Of a stretch of 64,000 nucleotides of DNA, positions 1-11,200 are shown piece after piece. The stretch comes from Lytechinus pictus. Its lineage: Eukaryota; Echinodermata; Echinoidea; Temnopleuroida; Toxopneustidae. A program made the translations under genes and the position numbers. Positions within the stretch are counted from its first letter, which is position 1, and each line of letters starts with the position of its first letter. The notes beneath the pieces are model-generated. The model had not been told where the DNA came from and did no database searches. It saw nothing but the letters and a program-made list of their open reading frames with translations. The stretch is taken from the NCBI RefSeq assembly GCF_037042905.1, contig NW_026974141.1:5882001-5946000 (forward strand), given 5' to 3'.

Positions 1-150
1 GCCCATCCACTTGGACTGCAGCAGCTGGGTGTGGCTCTGGAGGCTGCATGGGATGCACTGGACGTCAGAGACATCAATCGCCTCATCAGCTCCATGAGAC
101 AGCGCTGTGAAGCCGTTATTGCTGCACGAGGTGGTCACACTCGTTACTGA
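1..150 (+). pseudogene. Tc1/mariner transposase, C-terminal fragment
   Basis: The frame beginning at base 1 reads without a stop for 49 residues and ends at TGA (148-150). It includes INRLISSMRQRCEAVIAARG and the terminal GGHTRY. This is the usual C-terminus of Tc1-family transposases, where the SMxxRcxaVIxAxGGxTxY block closes the DDE domain. The rest of the protein lies left of the window. The DDE catalytic residues are not visible, so activity cannot be judged. About 250 bases of AT-rich sequence follow, which would hold the element's 3' end; I could not identify the terminal repeat. Confidence 0.85.
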
Positions 151-1049
151 ACTGCCTGAAAGACACTCAGACATTCGTTTTTACCACTTAATGTCGGTAG
201 CTGATACCCCTCGGGGCCCACTTTTCAGGATGTGCAGTGATGCGAGAGACATTGTGCAACAACTGAAACCACCCATGCGTGAAATTGATTACAGCGTGTT
301 TAAGGACATTTAGGACAGTTGTACTGAGGTATTTCCAGAAATAAAACACCTTGTATAAAATCTTTATGTACGTTTTAAAAAGTGGTCCTTAACTTTTTTT
401 TAGTAGTGTATGTCAACACAAACTTTATCTTGACTTTAATAAAGTCATGCGTAGCAGCATACACACTAAGAAATTCGGGTTCAATCAGTCATGCAAATGT
501 CTCGATAGATTGAGACCAATTACATGTACTGCTTTTATACTATATATGATGATTTGGACTGAGTATCTGACAAGACAGAATTAAATAAACATAGTGATGG
601 TTATAAAGCATAAGATTCGTTTGACGCTCTCGATATACACTGGGGTTAACATATACATTGGTGGGGACTCTGTGAGCGGTATGGACTTTACCTTGATTTC
701 TGCTCTTACGCCAGGGCACAGTTTTAGTTCATGGACGACAACACCATAAACCACCGGAGACAGTTAACCCGTTATTAAAAAAAATACTTAACCGTAGTAA
801 AACTATTTCACTGTCTTCATTGCTTATTCCGTGTTGGGGGCGAAGCACATGCTTCTTTTTCAGAAGCCCTGTATGAAATGTGATCCAATTTTGTTTATAT
901 TGTAAATAATAGTTACTTTTCCATTTTAAGATCTGTATACATGTACGGAACCCCGAGAGGAATGTCTTATTTGACCGGAAATGTATCGCACTATATTCAG
1001 CAAATTATCTTATTTTTCTCTTCTCAGGAACACCAACTAAAAGCCTCAC
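151..1049. other. spacer downstream of the Tc1 fragment
   Basis: AT-rich sequence without a recognisable gene. The first ~250 bases probably belong to the 3' end of the Tc1-like element. The rest is spacer before the first SRCR-like exon. Confidence 0.5.
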
Positions 1050-1320
1050 ACGGTTGGCATTCAGCATTTGTTTGATATTTCTCTGGCACTATAATTTCTA
1101 GAAACATGCAGCTTTGATGGTGCACAACGCCGTAAGCATAGTATGCGCACATAGTCACCCAAGTCATACTGCGATCGCTGCTGTACTCAAAGACATCCCA
1201 TCAGTTCAGCTTTCCGAAGCCAAGCTGTCGACATACATTAATAGCAGTAACATCCCAATCAGAGCCGAAGTCCAGTTCATTAAACTGCACAAGGCTGTGA
1301 CGGAATTGCCTTTCGCCCTC
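1050..1320 (-). pseudogene. SRCR-like exon copy 1 (retains VCRQLGFG)
   Basis: Read on the minus strand, the stretch from ~1320 down to ~1210 encodes QFNELDFGSDWDVTAINVC followed by RQLGFGKLN. This is the central signature of the SRCR domain (WD...A..VCRQLGFG). A TGA follows directly, then the frame resumes as WDVFEYSSDRSMTWV, and later HHQSCMF. The expected exon end has lost bases, reading GCCAACCGT before GTGAG. SRCR domains are ~100-residue disulphide-bonded extracellular modules of scavenger and immune receptors. Here the CDD motif that normally precedes WD is replaced by FGSD. With an in-frame stop this copy is probably not translated as it stands. Confidence 0.65.
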
Positions 1321-3503
1321 AATCGATTAATGTGTATTATGTATGAACTATATATATAGCATATATATACAAGGGGTTCTTTCAGAATACAGGCATGTTT
1401 TCCTCATATTCAATCATTCGGGTACTCGAATTATTAAGTCACTACTTCTTGCTGGACAAAATTATTTTTTCTCTTGTCTCACACGCTGATAATACCGAGT
1501 AACAATCATTTAGCGAAATTCATTTTATGCCCTTGTCAAATGTCTTAACCCATATTCAAAACAAATGTATTTCCTGGTCTTATGAGTGGTAAATATAGCT
1601 TGTTGTACGACGTTGTCGTAGAAGTGGTGATAGGTGAATGCCTGGCAAGAGCTGATCTTTGTAGCCGAGGGAAGTTCTCAAGTGGCAAATGAAAATGTAA
1701 TGACGAATTCGTACCTATAAATGTATCAGGAGTCGACTGAAACGACGATATGGAGACAGTACGAGTCATCAGAGAGAAGTGCAGGTATGCTTCAAAGATA
1801 TGCCCTAGCACCGGTGTACATGGTGTACGGGGAGCGGAATGTGCTGGCTTAGTCTGGTGTCATAGAATCAAATCATAATATATTAAAAACTGGACTTTAC
1901 CGTCAATGTTGTGTGGGTAATATCCCTGAATGTCTATAAGACTAACCCCTACATTTATACTTATTTTTCCAGTCCTCCCAATTAACGCCGCTCTTGCACT
2001 TGGAGAGAACATCATGCAACCGAAAGACCAACAATTTCTGCACGCATAAACCATGGCCGCTGTCTCTGCTCTCGTCGACCCTTCAGTCGCCATGCATAAT
2101 CGTTAGTGGACTCCATCTTTAATGTGAAGGGAAAATAGAAACATGACTGGCGATAGATGGCCAAACCGGTTTAATCAACTATCACGATTGGTACCCCTGA
2201 TCTCGCTAGGTGCCTAAGTTGCTTAATATCCTCGTAAATAACCATTTCTTGCTGCGGAGTTGGATGCTTCGATGACCACGCATCTAACCGTCTAATCGAC
2301 AAGACAATGGCTTATCAAAAGTCACTCTCTGACTGTGCTCCATGAAAGGTTAGGCAGAAAATCTAAACACTTAACCCAATAAATGTTGAGCTGGAAATCA
2401 AATTTGTTAGCAAAACTATTATCCAAACTACGCAGAAATCCATGGCTAGCCAGCAGTGTTTTCATATTCGAGGCTCAATATTCTAAAAACCGCGTTGCAA
2501 AATGCAGACTCTGGAAGTAAGTAGAAGAAGTAGTGATGATAATGATAACAATAATAATTACCGCACTTAAATTGTTTAAGAAATACGGGTTAAAAAAACT
2601 CTCCTTAACTTATTGACAAGTTCTTCCATTTTTATTTCGTCATAAAACGAGTTAATGGGGATTAATTGCCCAATCAGTATGCATTTACCAGGTGGTTAAA
2701 GGTGATAAAAGAATAGATCACGACTATCATTACTAAGAGTGCCAAATCAAATCGATTATAGTTTTTTACCGACCGCATTTATGGACTTTAATATTTTGTA
2801 ATTTCAATGCTCTTAGCATATTCAATTCACATTCAAAATACTTGTTTAGATCATCTTGTTAATAGATGCCAATTTAAGTTTCCTCTGAAATAATACGAAT
2901 CTTAAAGATACAATAAATATTGATATTCTTAGTATTTTCATAGCATTAACTTGGCAGGCCATTGGCATCTCATTATACCTTTCCCCTGAATCGCTTGGGT
3001 ATTTGGAAACATCCGCGCTCCTCTTGCCCCCACCCTAGATGTTGGAATGGGCCGCCTCTCGTTTGCGACTTTATGCGTGGCAAAAAATGTAAAAAAATAC
3101 GTAACTTAATTCTTAAAAAAAATGTCGTTAGAACTAAAAATATACATCCATATATTTGTCGTGATGCGGTTAGTAAAAACTCTGCTGAACTATGTTCACA
3201 TTCGAGCTCAAACACGGGAGTGGAGTGATTGCCCTAGAGATTTGGCGTTTTAAAAAGGTAAAATTAGATAAGGCAAACTTTAGTATTGCAATGGCATTCA
3301 AAGATCAATCCACATATAAAACAATCGATCATATATTTTTTCTCACTTAGGGTCACCCAAACAAATTCATCATTGGAGATTCCAACCATATGCCGTCTAA
3401 CGATATCAATTAAATAAGTTACTGTATTCTTGCAAATATAATTACACAGCGTAAAAGTCGTTTCTCATTTTTTTCTCACAAAAACACGATTTGAAGGCCT
3501 AAC
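1321..3503. other. spacer; half of a ~2.4-kb duplicated block
   Basis: No coding exon seen. Stretches at about 1900-2290 resemble 3790-4230 in order and orientation (for example around 'agagaacatcatg' and 'gaccattcagtc'-like text). So copy 1 and copy 2 of the SRCR-like exon were duplicated together with their flanks. Short frames here are not convincing. Confidence 0.5.
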
Positions 3504-3770
3504 CTGGTTTATGGCATTCGACCATTGCTTGGTATTGATATGTCACTGTATTAAACCCGCAGCTTTGGTGGTACAAATCCCGTAAGCACATTGATTTATA
3601 GCGCTATACTGAAAGAGCTGCTATATACATAGGCATCCTATCAATTATACTCCCCGAAGCCAAGCTGGCGACACACGTTAAGAATCGCAACGTCCACATC
3701 GGAATTGATGTCCAGTTCATTCAACTTCACGAGCCTGGACGGCAATTCTGCTGCTCAATCATGTGTAGGC
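3504..3770 (-). pseudogene. SRCR-like exon copy 2 (retains VCRQLGFG)
   Basis: The minus strand encodes RLVKLNELDINSDVDVA, then ILNVCRQLGFGEYN, followed by TGA in frame. The downstream part keeps the KYQA-type end and CCAG before a GTTAGG donor, a variant of the usual GTGAG. Position and sequence match copy 1, including the stop just after the VCRQLGFG block. The shared stop implies that it predates the block duplication, or that it marks a boundary I do not understand. Probably a relic, or a half-domain used with another exon. Confidence 0.65.
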
Positions 3771-4864
3771 TTATTAACTTTGACAAGTGGACGTTATAGT
3801 CAATGTTGCTCTGAAAATAATCACTGGATGTTCATAAGGCCAACACTTACAGTACTCTCTGGAAATGCTTTTCTTGCCCTAGCAGAAAACATCATAGATC
3901 TCAGCTAATAATGACGTCTAAATCGAATGGCCAACACCTTGTGACACCACCACCAATCCCCGACAGCCGTCTCTGCTTTCGTCGACCATTCAGTCACCAT
4001 GCCGCATAGTTAATGGACTCCTATCAAATGTGAATGTGAATATAAACATTATTGGCAAGAGACGTCAAAACCAGTTCCAACATGGAGCTAACACAGTGTT
4101 AGCAGCTTCGTGGTTCCACTAACCACCATTCTTGGTACCTGCTTAACACGCTCGTGAAGAACAAGTTCATGCTTCGGCGCTGGTTGTTTCGATGTCCATG
4201 CTCACCTAGGCGACTAGAGGGTAGATTATTTAAGCCATTCTGCGACTAAGCTCAATGAAAACAAAATCAATATACTGAGCATACGAAAGAACATGAAAAA
4301 ACTTCATTTGGCAGAACAGGAGAACAGACAAGTCAAGTAGTGTTGCGCTTGAAATCTATTCTGCTAGCAAAAGTAGATTCTAATACCATACATAATTTCA
4401 TAGCAAATAAATCGAATAATTATTGCAAATACCTCAATTTCACTTTCTGCATGGTACATGTTGCATGGCATCAAGTAACTTTAACTTTTCTATTATGATA
4501 ATAAATATTTGTGTGTCAGTCGTTTTTTAATTAATATCGTCCTTCAGGCTTTTAACATTTTTTCATGTAATATAAAGAGTTCTGCCAACACAACCCAAAA
4601 TACAATAGTGAATGCATGCCAACGAGCAGTGTCGATCTACATTCTTGCTCACGGGCATAGGTGCCTTAGTCGGGGATCGAATACCGAACTTACAAATATT
4701 TACTCATGTGCTTTAAACCACTTGGCCGCAGTACCTCCATTGCTCCCCCCCAAAAAAAAGAAAAAAAAACGACAAATCTTTTCAATTTGATCAATGCATT
4801 TTTTAATCATATTGTGTGTTACCGTCATTCAGAAAAGTCCAAAATGAAAACTGGTAGTAATCAC

Positions 4865-5040
4865 CTGGTTTGTGACAACTGACGAATGCTTGGTAATTGT
4901 ATGACACTGTTTGGAACGTGAAGTTTCACGTGATACTAAACACAAATGTACATCAACTTCATACTGTACGAGCTGCCCCAGTCAAATACATTCCATAACA
5001 TTTAGCTATCTAGAATCAACCTAACGACACAATTATGGAA
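4865..5040 (-). pseudogene. SRCR-like exon copy 3
   Basis: Keeps the donor-proximal motif (CACCTGGTTTGTGACA on the plus strand) and the conserved block that reads as a GEL...SSYSM segment in other copies (GAGCTGCCCCAGTCAA on the plus strand). The CRQLGFG equivalent is decayed and the frame is broken. Same orientation as all other copies. Confidence 0.55.
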
Positions 5041-6850
5041 TATACTCAACCCAGAAATCATGATTCTCGCAAACATGCAGTTTAATCCATTTGCCACTCC
5101 GATTTTACCTTTTATATACACTTCCCCTGCTTTCACATCAATATATGCTCTATAATTTAATACTCGAATTTGTAAATGGATAGGTGAAAGAAATGATTCA
5201 ACATGGCTCGTATGGTAAGATGGTATTTGAAAAAAGAGTACATAAAATTATTCTTTGATAATTAATTCCGGTGGTAGCATTTCGTGTGAAAAACATTCGC
5301 TATGCCAAGATTTATTAAAAGTCTACTGTTTAACATTATTTTCTTCTTCTTTTACAATCAACAGTGTAATATTGCTCATTAGCCAATCAAAATAGTGAAA
5401 CATTTTGATATGACAACCTTAAAACGGGAAAATATTAATACCCCCGCCCCCCGGAATTGTAGTATACTGACGACATATGGCCTTTATAACCATAATAATT
5501 GGGAAATAGCTTCCTTAAATGATTTCATTTGATTGGCCATTCGATGGCGTGCACTTACGAACATGACTAACGTGTGCAATAAAAATGTCCACAACTTCTC
5601 TCCCTCAGTTTTGAATTTGTTCCGTTCTTTCGTTTCGACTTACTGAAATACACGACCGTCCCGTTCACCATTTACAATCTACCATGTCTTTATAACATCG
5701 TACGAAGGAACTAAACAGAAAGTGTATTCTATGAGAAGAATGAAAATTGCTAACGAAAGGTTCAACACTAACATAATTATAAAAGAACCCTCATCCAGCA
5801 AAATATCACGGAAAGGCTGGCTTGCATGTATCCTTCCTAAGCCACATTAACTCTTTCAGAGCCTTTGACAGCTATAGTTGCCCAAATAAATTGTTTTTGT
5901 TTAACCAATTTTAGAGCCAGAAAATCAACACCATATACTGTGTTTTTCATCTTGTTATACTGGCAAGGAATCGAATTCCCAAATCCACCAAGAATAAGCC
6001 ATCGTCAAACAATAATCGCTGTATCTTTAAAATTGGAGTCCGGTGAAACACATTCCGAGCAACAACAAAAAAAGTCACGAACGTCTACATAATGATCAAG
6101 AAGATAACTTGAAAAAGACGAAAGATGAAATATACAAATGTATCTTTTAGTGTAAAACAGTGTCGTCAGTAATTACCAGCCTGTTGTTAATATTTTCATT
6201 CAATACAGGTAACGAATATCGCTCAGCATCAACGAAAGCCCTTGAAGCTTGAGTGCCAACTAAGCATTGACAAGTAAAGGATATCTGGAATATCTGCAAT
6301 AGTCAGGATCTTATAACTGTTTACTACTTGTATTGGTATCATTATTAATAACCGTAGTAGTGGTAGCAGTAGCTGGGACTAATAACAATTAGTAGAGACG
6401 GTATGATTAGTAGTATTAATGGTAGTGAATGAAGTATAAGTTGTTGCATTAGTGATATGTTGAAGATACAGGTCAAGCTAAGACAATAAAAAGACAACTA
6501 TAGATACAATAAATACGGCATCTGAATCGATCTAACGATACACATGGTACCTTCTACCATCCTAATTCGTGTAATTGCAATGGAAATTCGGCCACTGCCC
6601 AAACTTCTTTAGGCAGTTAGGAGTACTCATTTATACATTTCCCCCTTAGATTAAAATATGTAATTAATTATGTTTACGTTTGGTATTCATAATATCACCG
6701 GTAATACGTGTACTAGGTAATCTAAATATGAGTATCCCAAATTGCACAGTCCCGTTGAATGCGCCTATGTGCAGCTTGTCGTACATCAGTCTATGAAAAC
6801 AAATAGACGAAATATAAATAACGTATAAAGAGATATTCTTAAAAACACAC
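5041..6850. other. spacer
   Basis: AT-rich, no recognisable exon, RNA gene or transposon protein. Trinucleotide-rich text (TAGTAG-type) occurs around 6340-6430. Confidence 0.5.
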
Positions 6851-7030
6851 CTGGTTTGAGGCATCCTATCATTATTGGTAGGTTGCTGTCTCTGATTCAA
6901 ATATGTAGTTTCTTTAAAACCAGCTACTTAAGCGCAACCATACAACCATGTCATACTGTACGACGTGCTAAGTTCAATGGCATCCCAACACATTTAGCTC
7001 CCCGAAATCAATCTGACAACAGAAGTTCAT
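6851..7030 (-). pseudogene. SRCR-like exon copy 4
   Basis: The minus strand has CQIDFGELN, a decayed CRQLGFGEL, and after a shift of frame WDAIELSTSYSMTWLYGCA followed by TAA. The exon end is preserved (GCCTCAAACCAG) before GTGTG. This copy shows well the SRCR-type core LxxC that follows the SSYSM segment, but it is interrupted twice. Confidence 0.6.
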
Positions 7031-7380
7031 AATACAGTCGTACCCATGATAATGATGGTAGTACAGCTCATTCCATATGCAAGAAAAATAGTGGGAATAG
7101 CGCTCGTAATGATATTTAAGTTTCAAGTTCATGTTACCATAATTTTGATTGTAATTTGGCTATTTTCTCGACAATTTCGAATTCGTTTTGGATCTTATAG
7201 CGTGATGTCATAGGAAATGCGATCGCCTTCCCTCCTCTCTTCATGCTCTTATCCTTTTCGCATACTCTCGTCGTGGCATTTTTATTAAGGCAAAGTGTAA
7301 TATTTATCATTACTATGATATATTATCTTCCTTCCGTACTAAGACGAGGTGCGATGGAGACTTACTGAAATAGATATATA

Positions 7381-7444
7381 TATAAGACGTTGGTGTTTCC
7401 GAACACATTATATATCAAACCCTGCATATCCAAAAAAAAAAAAA
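7381..7444. repeat. AT/A-rich simple sequence
   Basis: A short TATA-type run at about 7372-7383 and a homopolymer A run near 7432-7444. No function inferred. Confidence 0.6.
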
Positions 7445-8175
7445 ACATCAACAGTATTTTATTCCAAGATGTCATAAGCATGTGTATACATTGATGTTAA
7501 TCATTCCAAACCATGTTGCCTCTATCTAGAAATAAATTTCACATGAAAACCACGTATTATTAATCAATCTGTAAACAAAACATATATAATTGCTCGGAAA
7601 TATCTGTATAATTTCATCATAATTATTATGCGCATACGTTTGAAATTAAGGGGAAAAACGAAAGATAGAGGCTTTGGGGACATTTCGTTTTTTTAAACAT
7701 AAACTTTGAACTGAAATTGCCGTGACATCACTTGCCTGTGAAATTCCCACGAAATATTTTTATTACAATGCACTCAGTAAATTGACGACCTGCAATATAC
7801 ATTTATCACTGGAACACTTGCTTGGCATACCAACCAGTCATTTCCTAATTTATCAGAAAAAATGTATTGCAGAGATCAATGATATGCAATTGTCTGTAGC
7901 TGTTGGTCAAAATATGTTTTGTTTGTAAATCTCTTAAGAAAAACAAATATGGAGAATTAAACACGCAGCACCCCTTGAGGATATCTTGGAGGTGCTCCAA
8001 TACCATCGCTTCCCAATGCCATAGTTGACATAGCGCTCGAAATATTGGTTAATCCAGCGAAAACTTACTTTGCACAGTTATTAATATCATTTACTAGTTA
8101 GATAATTGGTCACTGAACCATAATATTACTGTGGTTGGGTTTAATGCTCGCAATGGGTATCAATAAAATGCTTAC

Positions 8176-8370
8176 TTGGTTTGTGACATCCGATGTATGT
8201 TTAGTAAATGGTTGACACTGATTTAAACATGCAGTTTTAATTGTGTTGATCATGACTATGAAAGCGAAATTATAAATCCATGTTATACTGTATGTGCTGC
8301 CCCAGTCAATGACATCCCATCAAATCTTGCTCCCTGAACTCAACCCGAAGACACATGTTCGCAATATACG
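8176..8370 (-). pseudogene. SRCR-like exon copy 5
   Basis: The donor here reads CAA|GTAAG, a good consensus donor that differs from the usual CAG|GTGAG. The conserved GGGATGTCATTGACTGGGG block and the C-terminal end are recognisable on the minus strand. The reading frame is broken between the GEL and WDV segments. Confidence 0.55.
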
Positions 8371-9169
8371 TGTATGCATCTCCGCCAAAGTAATAGTAGT
8401 ACAGTTCAACTAAATTGCCACACCTGGTATAATTACTTCATTTATCCTTGAAATTTAATATAAGTCTTCGCCATTCATAGATTATGTAGATGTATGAGTT
8501 TGCTGCTTGACTTGAATAGTAAGGCACGGCTCACTTAAAACAATTTAACATCATTCACAGCCTATTTGGCATGAGATTGTATGTTAAAACAATCTGATTG
8601 AAAGACTGCAATGAATGGAATACACTTTCCATTAAATACCAACAAACCCATTGGGATAATTGAAATATATCCAAAAGCCCAGTAATTAGTCTGCTTTTTC
8701 AGTGACTTCTCAGTATAACATAGTCATGATAGAAAGCGGAGCACAGTCAAGCAACCTAAACCGACTAAGGTAAGGTTAGGGAAAGAGGCCCGACAATAAT
8801 AATGCGACTAGACATCCCAAAGCAAAAATAAGTCTCCTGAAGGTTTTTTTTTATTTTGAAGATATCTAAAATAGTAATATGGGCTTTGAAAACTAAATAA
8901 TAATAAGTAAAACATACTGAAAGAGTATTTAAAAACAAAATTACTGCTTATAAGATGACTGGTTACAAATTAAATGGGATCGTATGCCATTTCTATTTTT
9001 GGATTCTTAAAATTGCAAAGTCATTCGAACCACATTTTGAATCGTCAACAGTTTGTTTTCTTTCTTTCTGTTTTACTTTTCGCATTTTAATCTTAATTAA
9101 AATAATCCAGTTGACAATATGTTCCAAGTTGTTGTCATCTCAAGTTATTAGCTACTGATACAAAGACCC

Positions 9170-9175
9170 CCCCCC

Positions 9176-9209
<34 letters not shown>
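9170..9209. repeat. poly-C/poly-A tract
   Basis: About nine C followed by about thirty A. It may be the A tail of a plus-strand retroposon, but no body was recognised upstream. Confidence 0.7.
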
Positions 9210-9210
<1 letters not shown>

Positions 9211-9295
9211 TGAGGCCAAGTAAAGAATCCATCACTGAGTCATGATTTTATTTTCTTGATTTGAAATGCAGGCGATCTGTATCACTGGATGTTCA

Positions 9296-9490
9296 TCCTG
9301 TTTATGACATCCAATTAATGTATGTTAAGCCTCTGGCATTGTTTCAATCCTGCAATTTTAACTGTGCTCTATGAAAACGAAATCGTACACCCGCGTCATA
9401 CTGTACAAGCTGCCCCAGTCATCCAAAGCCCATCTTCCATATTTACCTGAAATCAGTCTGACGATAGTTAAAGTTCGCAACTTACAAGTA
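9296..9490 (-). pseudogene. SRCR-like exon copy 6 (donor lost)
   Basis: Most of the unit is present, including the GTCATACTGTACAAGCTGCC segment on the plus strand. The expected splice donor has become GATG, so the exon could not be spliced as the others would be. A clear decayed copy. Confidence 0.55.
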
Positions 9491-9799
9491 CGTAAGTAAC
9501 ATTTTGGCAGATATCGTTATAGTATTTGTCAATCAGACACAAGCCTAGCGGTCAAAGAAGAGAGTTGGCGAGATCCAGTTGAACGCGCGATGGAGGGAAT
9601 TCAATCGCTGGTTCGTTTTTAATACCCAGGTTTCAGCAATTAGTCTTCTGTAATACGTACTGGTCGTTCGGCTTCTGTCACATACGCCATGCCAGACACA
9701 GGAACGTGTCCGAAGGTTATCATGGTAATCAGAAGGAATGCCTACTGTTTAATGCCTTGGCCCAGGTAAAATATTTTCATATATCATTGGCACCAATTG

Positions 9800-9895
9800 T
9801 ATGTATTCATATCTTAGTATGCAGCGCTTAGAAACATTTGTATTAAGCGCTATATAAATGTTGCATGTTATTATTTTTATTATTATATCTTTGTA
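9800..9895. repeat. GCGCTATATAAATG dispersed repeat
   Basis: Contains two AGCGCT elements around a TATATAAATG core, followed by a run of TTATTATT-type repeats. The same family recurs at ~42.43-42.50, 42.56-42.60 and 47.42-47.49 kb. A short element dispersed within this window; family not named. Confidence 0.6.
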
Positions 9896-11007
9896 TACGT
9901 TATATGCCTAGATTTGCTGATGAATTATTTCATGAAAGAAAAGTTTGATATTTGATTTGAAAGGTATGACACGGTGACAATTGGCGCAGAATTCTCTGAT
10001 ATAAGTAACCTCTTGGATTGTAGTTCCACAGTATTCCTTTCCTTCATTAGGCATTCAAAATGACATTTCCACCATATTTTCTGCCTTCTGGGAATGACAG
10101 AAATAGATGAAGCTTTCGTTGCGAGTACATTATTGTCACCCATGCAGCACGCGAAACCTACGACTGCAAGAAAAGAAGGGACATCACAATATGAATATGA
10201 TCTATCTGATACCAGCTCTACTTAGATCAACTCTTCCTCAACCGAATCAGTCCATTACACATTATTGGGAAGTACATTCATGATTCCCAGATGGTTTGGA
10301 AAACTACGTTTCCCCACCTTTCAAGATCAGCTCGTGGATCTAGCCGTTGACATTGGACCATCTACCTGCTTACCGAATCTATGTGGAGACCAATACCATT
10401 AGGTGTAGTTTCCTCTAAACTGCGAGATGTCACCCTCTTCTAAGCTGGCTATCAAGCAGCTTTCAGGAATTGCTCATGCAGCAAGGCTGACACTCACTGG
10501 CAAGGACTGACATCACAATCTTGAAATAAGCCGGAATGTTCGTTCACCCTTCAAGCGCTTCATATGTCACTTGGTTCGGATAGAAGGCATTAAAGGAGTA
10601 TTGTAACGTTCAGTGATAAGGAAGTGGAATCGTAAATAAAAATACTTTTGCCATTCAACAAACCACATCGGATTAATCAGTGGGTTACAGTCTCCGGGCA
10701 GAAGCTCCTCGCCCTCTCGAATATTCCGCATTGCAAGATGTGCTGTTGTGTGACCGAAGCTTACGGCCACCTATTAATGAAGGATAACCCCATGCCAAAA
10801 CAGCCTATATGGTTCTGCAAACCATTATCCTATTTCCTTGTGTACTGTCCGCCTCCTGTACTGTCTAACGAGCTCGTAAATTGCTAGCCGACTTCTAATC
10901 CTGAAATATATAATAACTAACTTTTGCTCTATTGGAGAAACGCCAGAAACAAAATATGAAATCATAGTCATGCAGTGACCCCCCCCCCCCTCATGTCGTA
11001 GTCTCAC
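9896..11007. other. spacer
   Basis: No recognisable exon. Ends in a ten-base C run (about 10980-10990) just before SRCR-like copy 7. Two overlapping frames of 67-79 codons on opposite strands at ~10.6-10.9 kb have no family features. Confidence 0.5.
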
Positions 11008-11200
11008 CTGGTTTGTGACATCCGACAAATGATTGGTATATATCTGACCGTGAACTGAACGAGCAGTTTTGATGATTCCATTGTACAGTAAGCGCAAGAG
11101 TACACCAACGTCATACTTTCCGAGCTGGCCCATTTAATGACATCCCATAAGCTTAAGCTCCCCGAAATCAATCTGACGACATATGTTCAGAATTATAGTC
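11008..11200 (-). pseudogene. SRCR-like exon copy 7
   Basis: The minus strand carries ICRQIDFGELKL, a slightly decayed VCRQLGFGEL, then after TAA an open stretch. That stretch reads YDVGVLLRLLYNG in one frame and ends in SDVTNQ before the GTGAG donor. The motif order is the same as in the other copies. The open stretch continues into intron, so its length alone is not evidence of coding. Confidence 0.6.
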
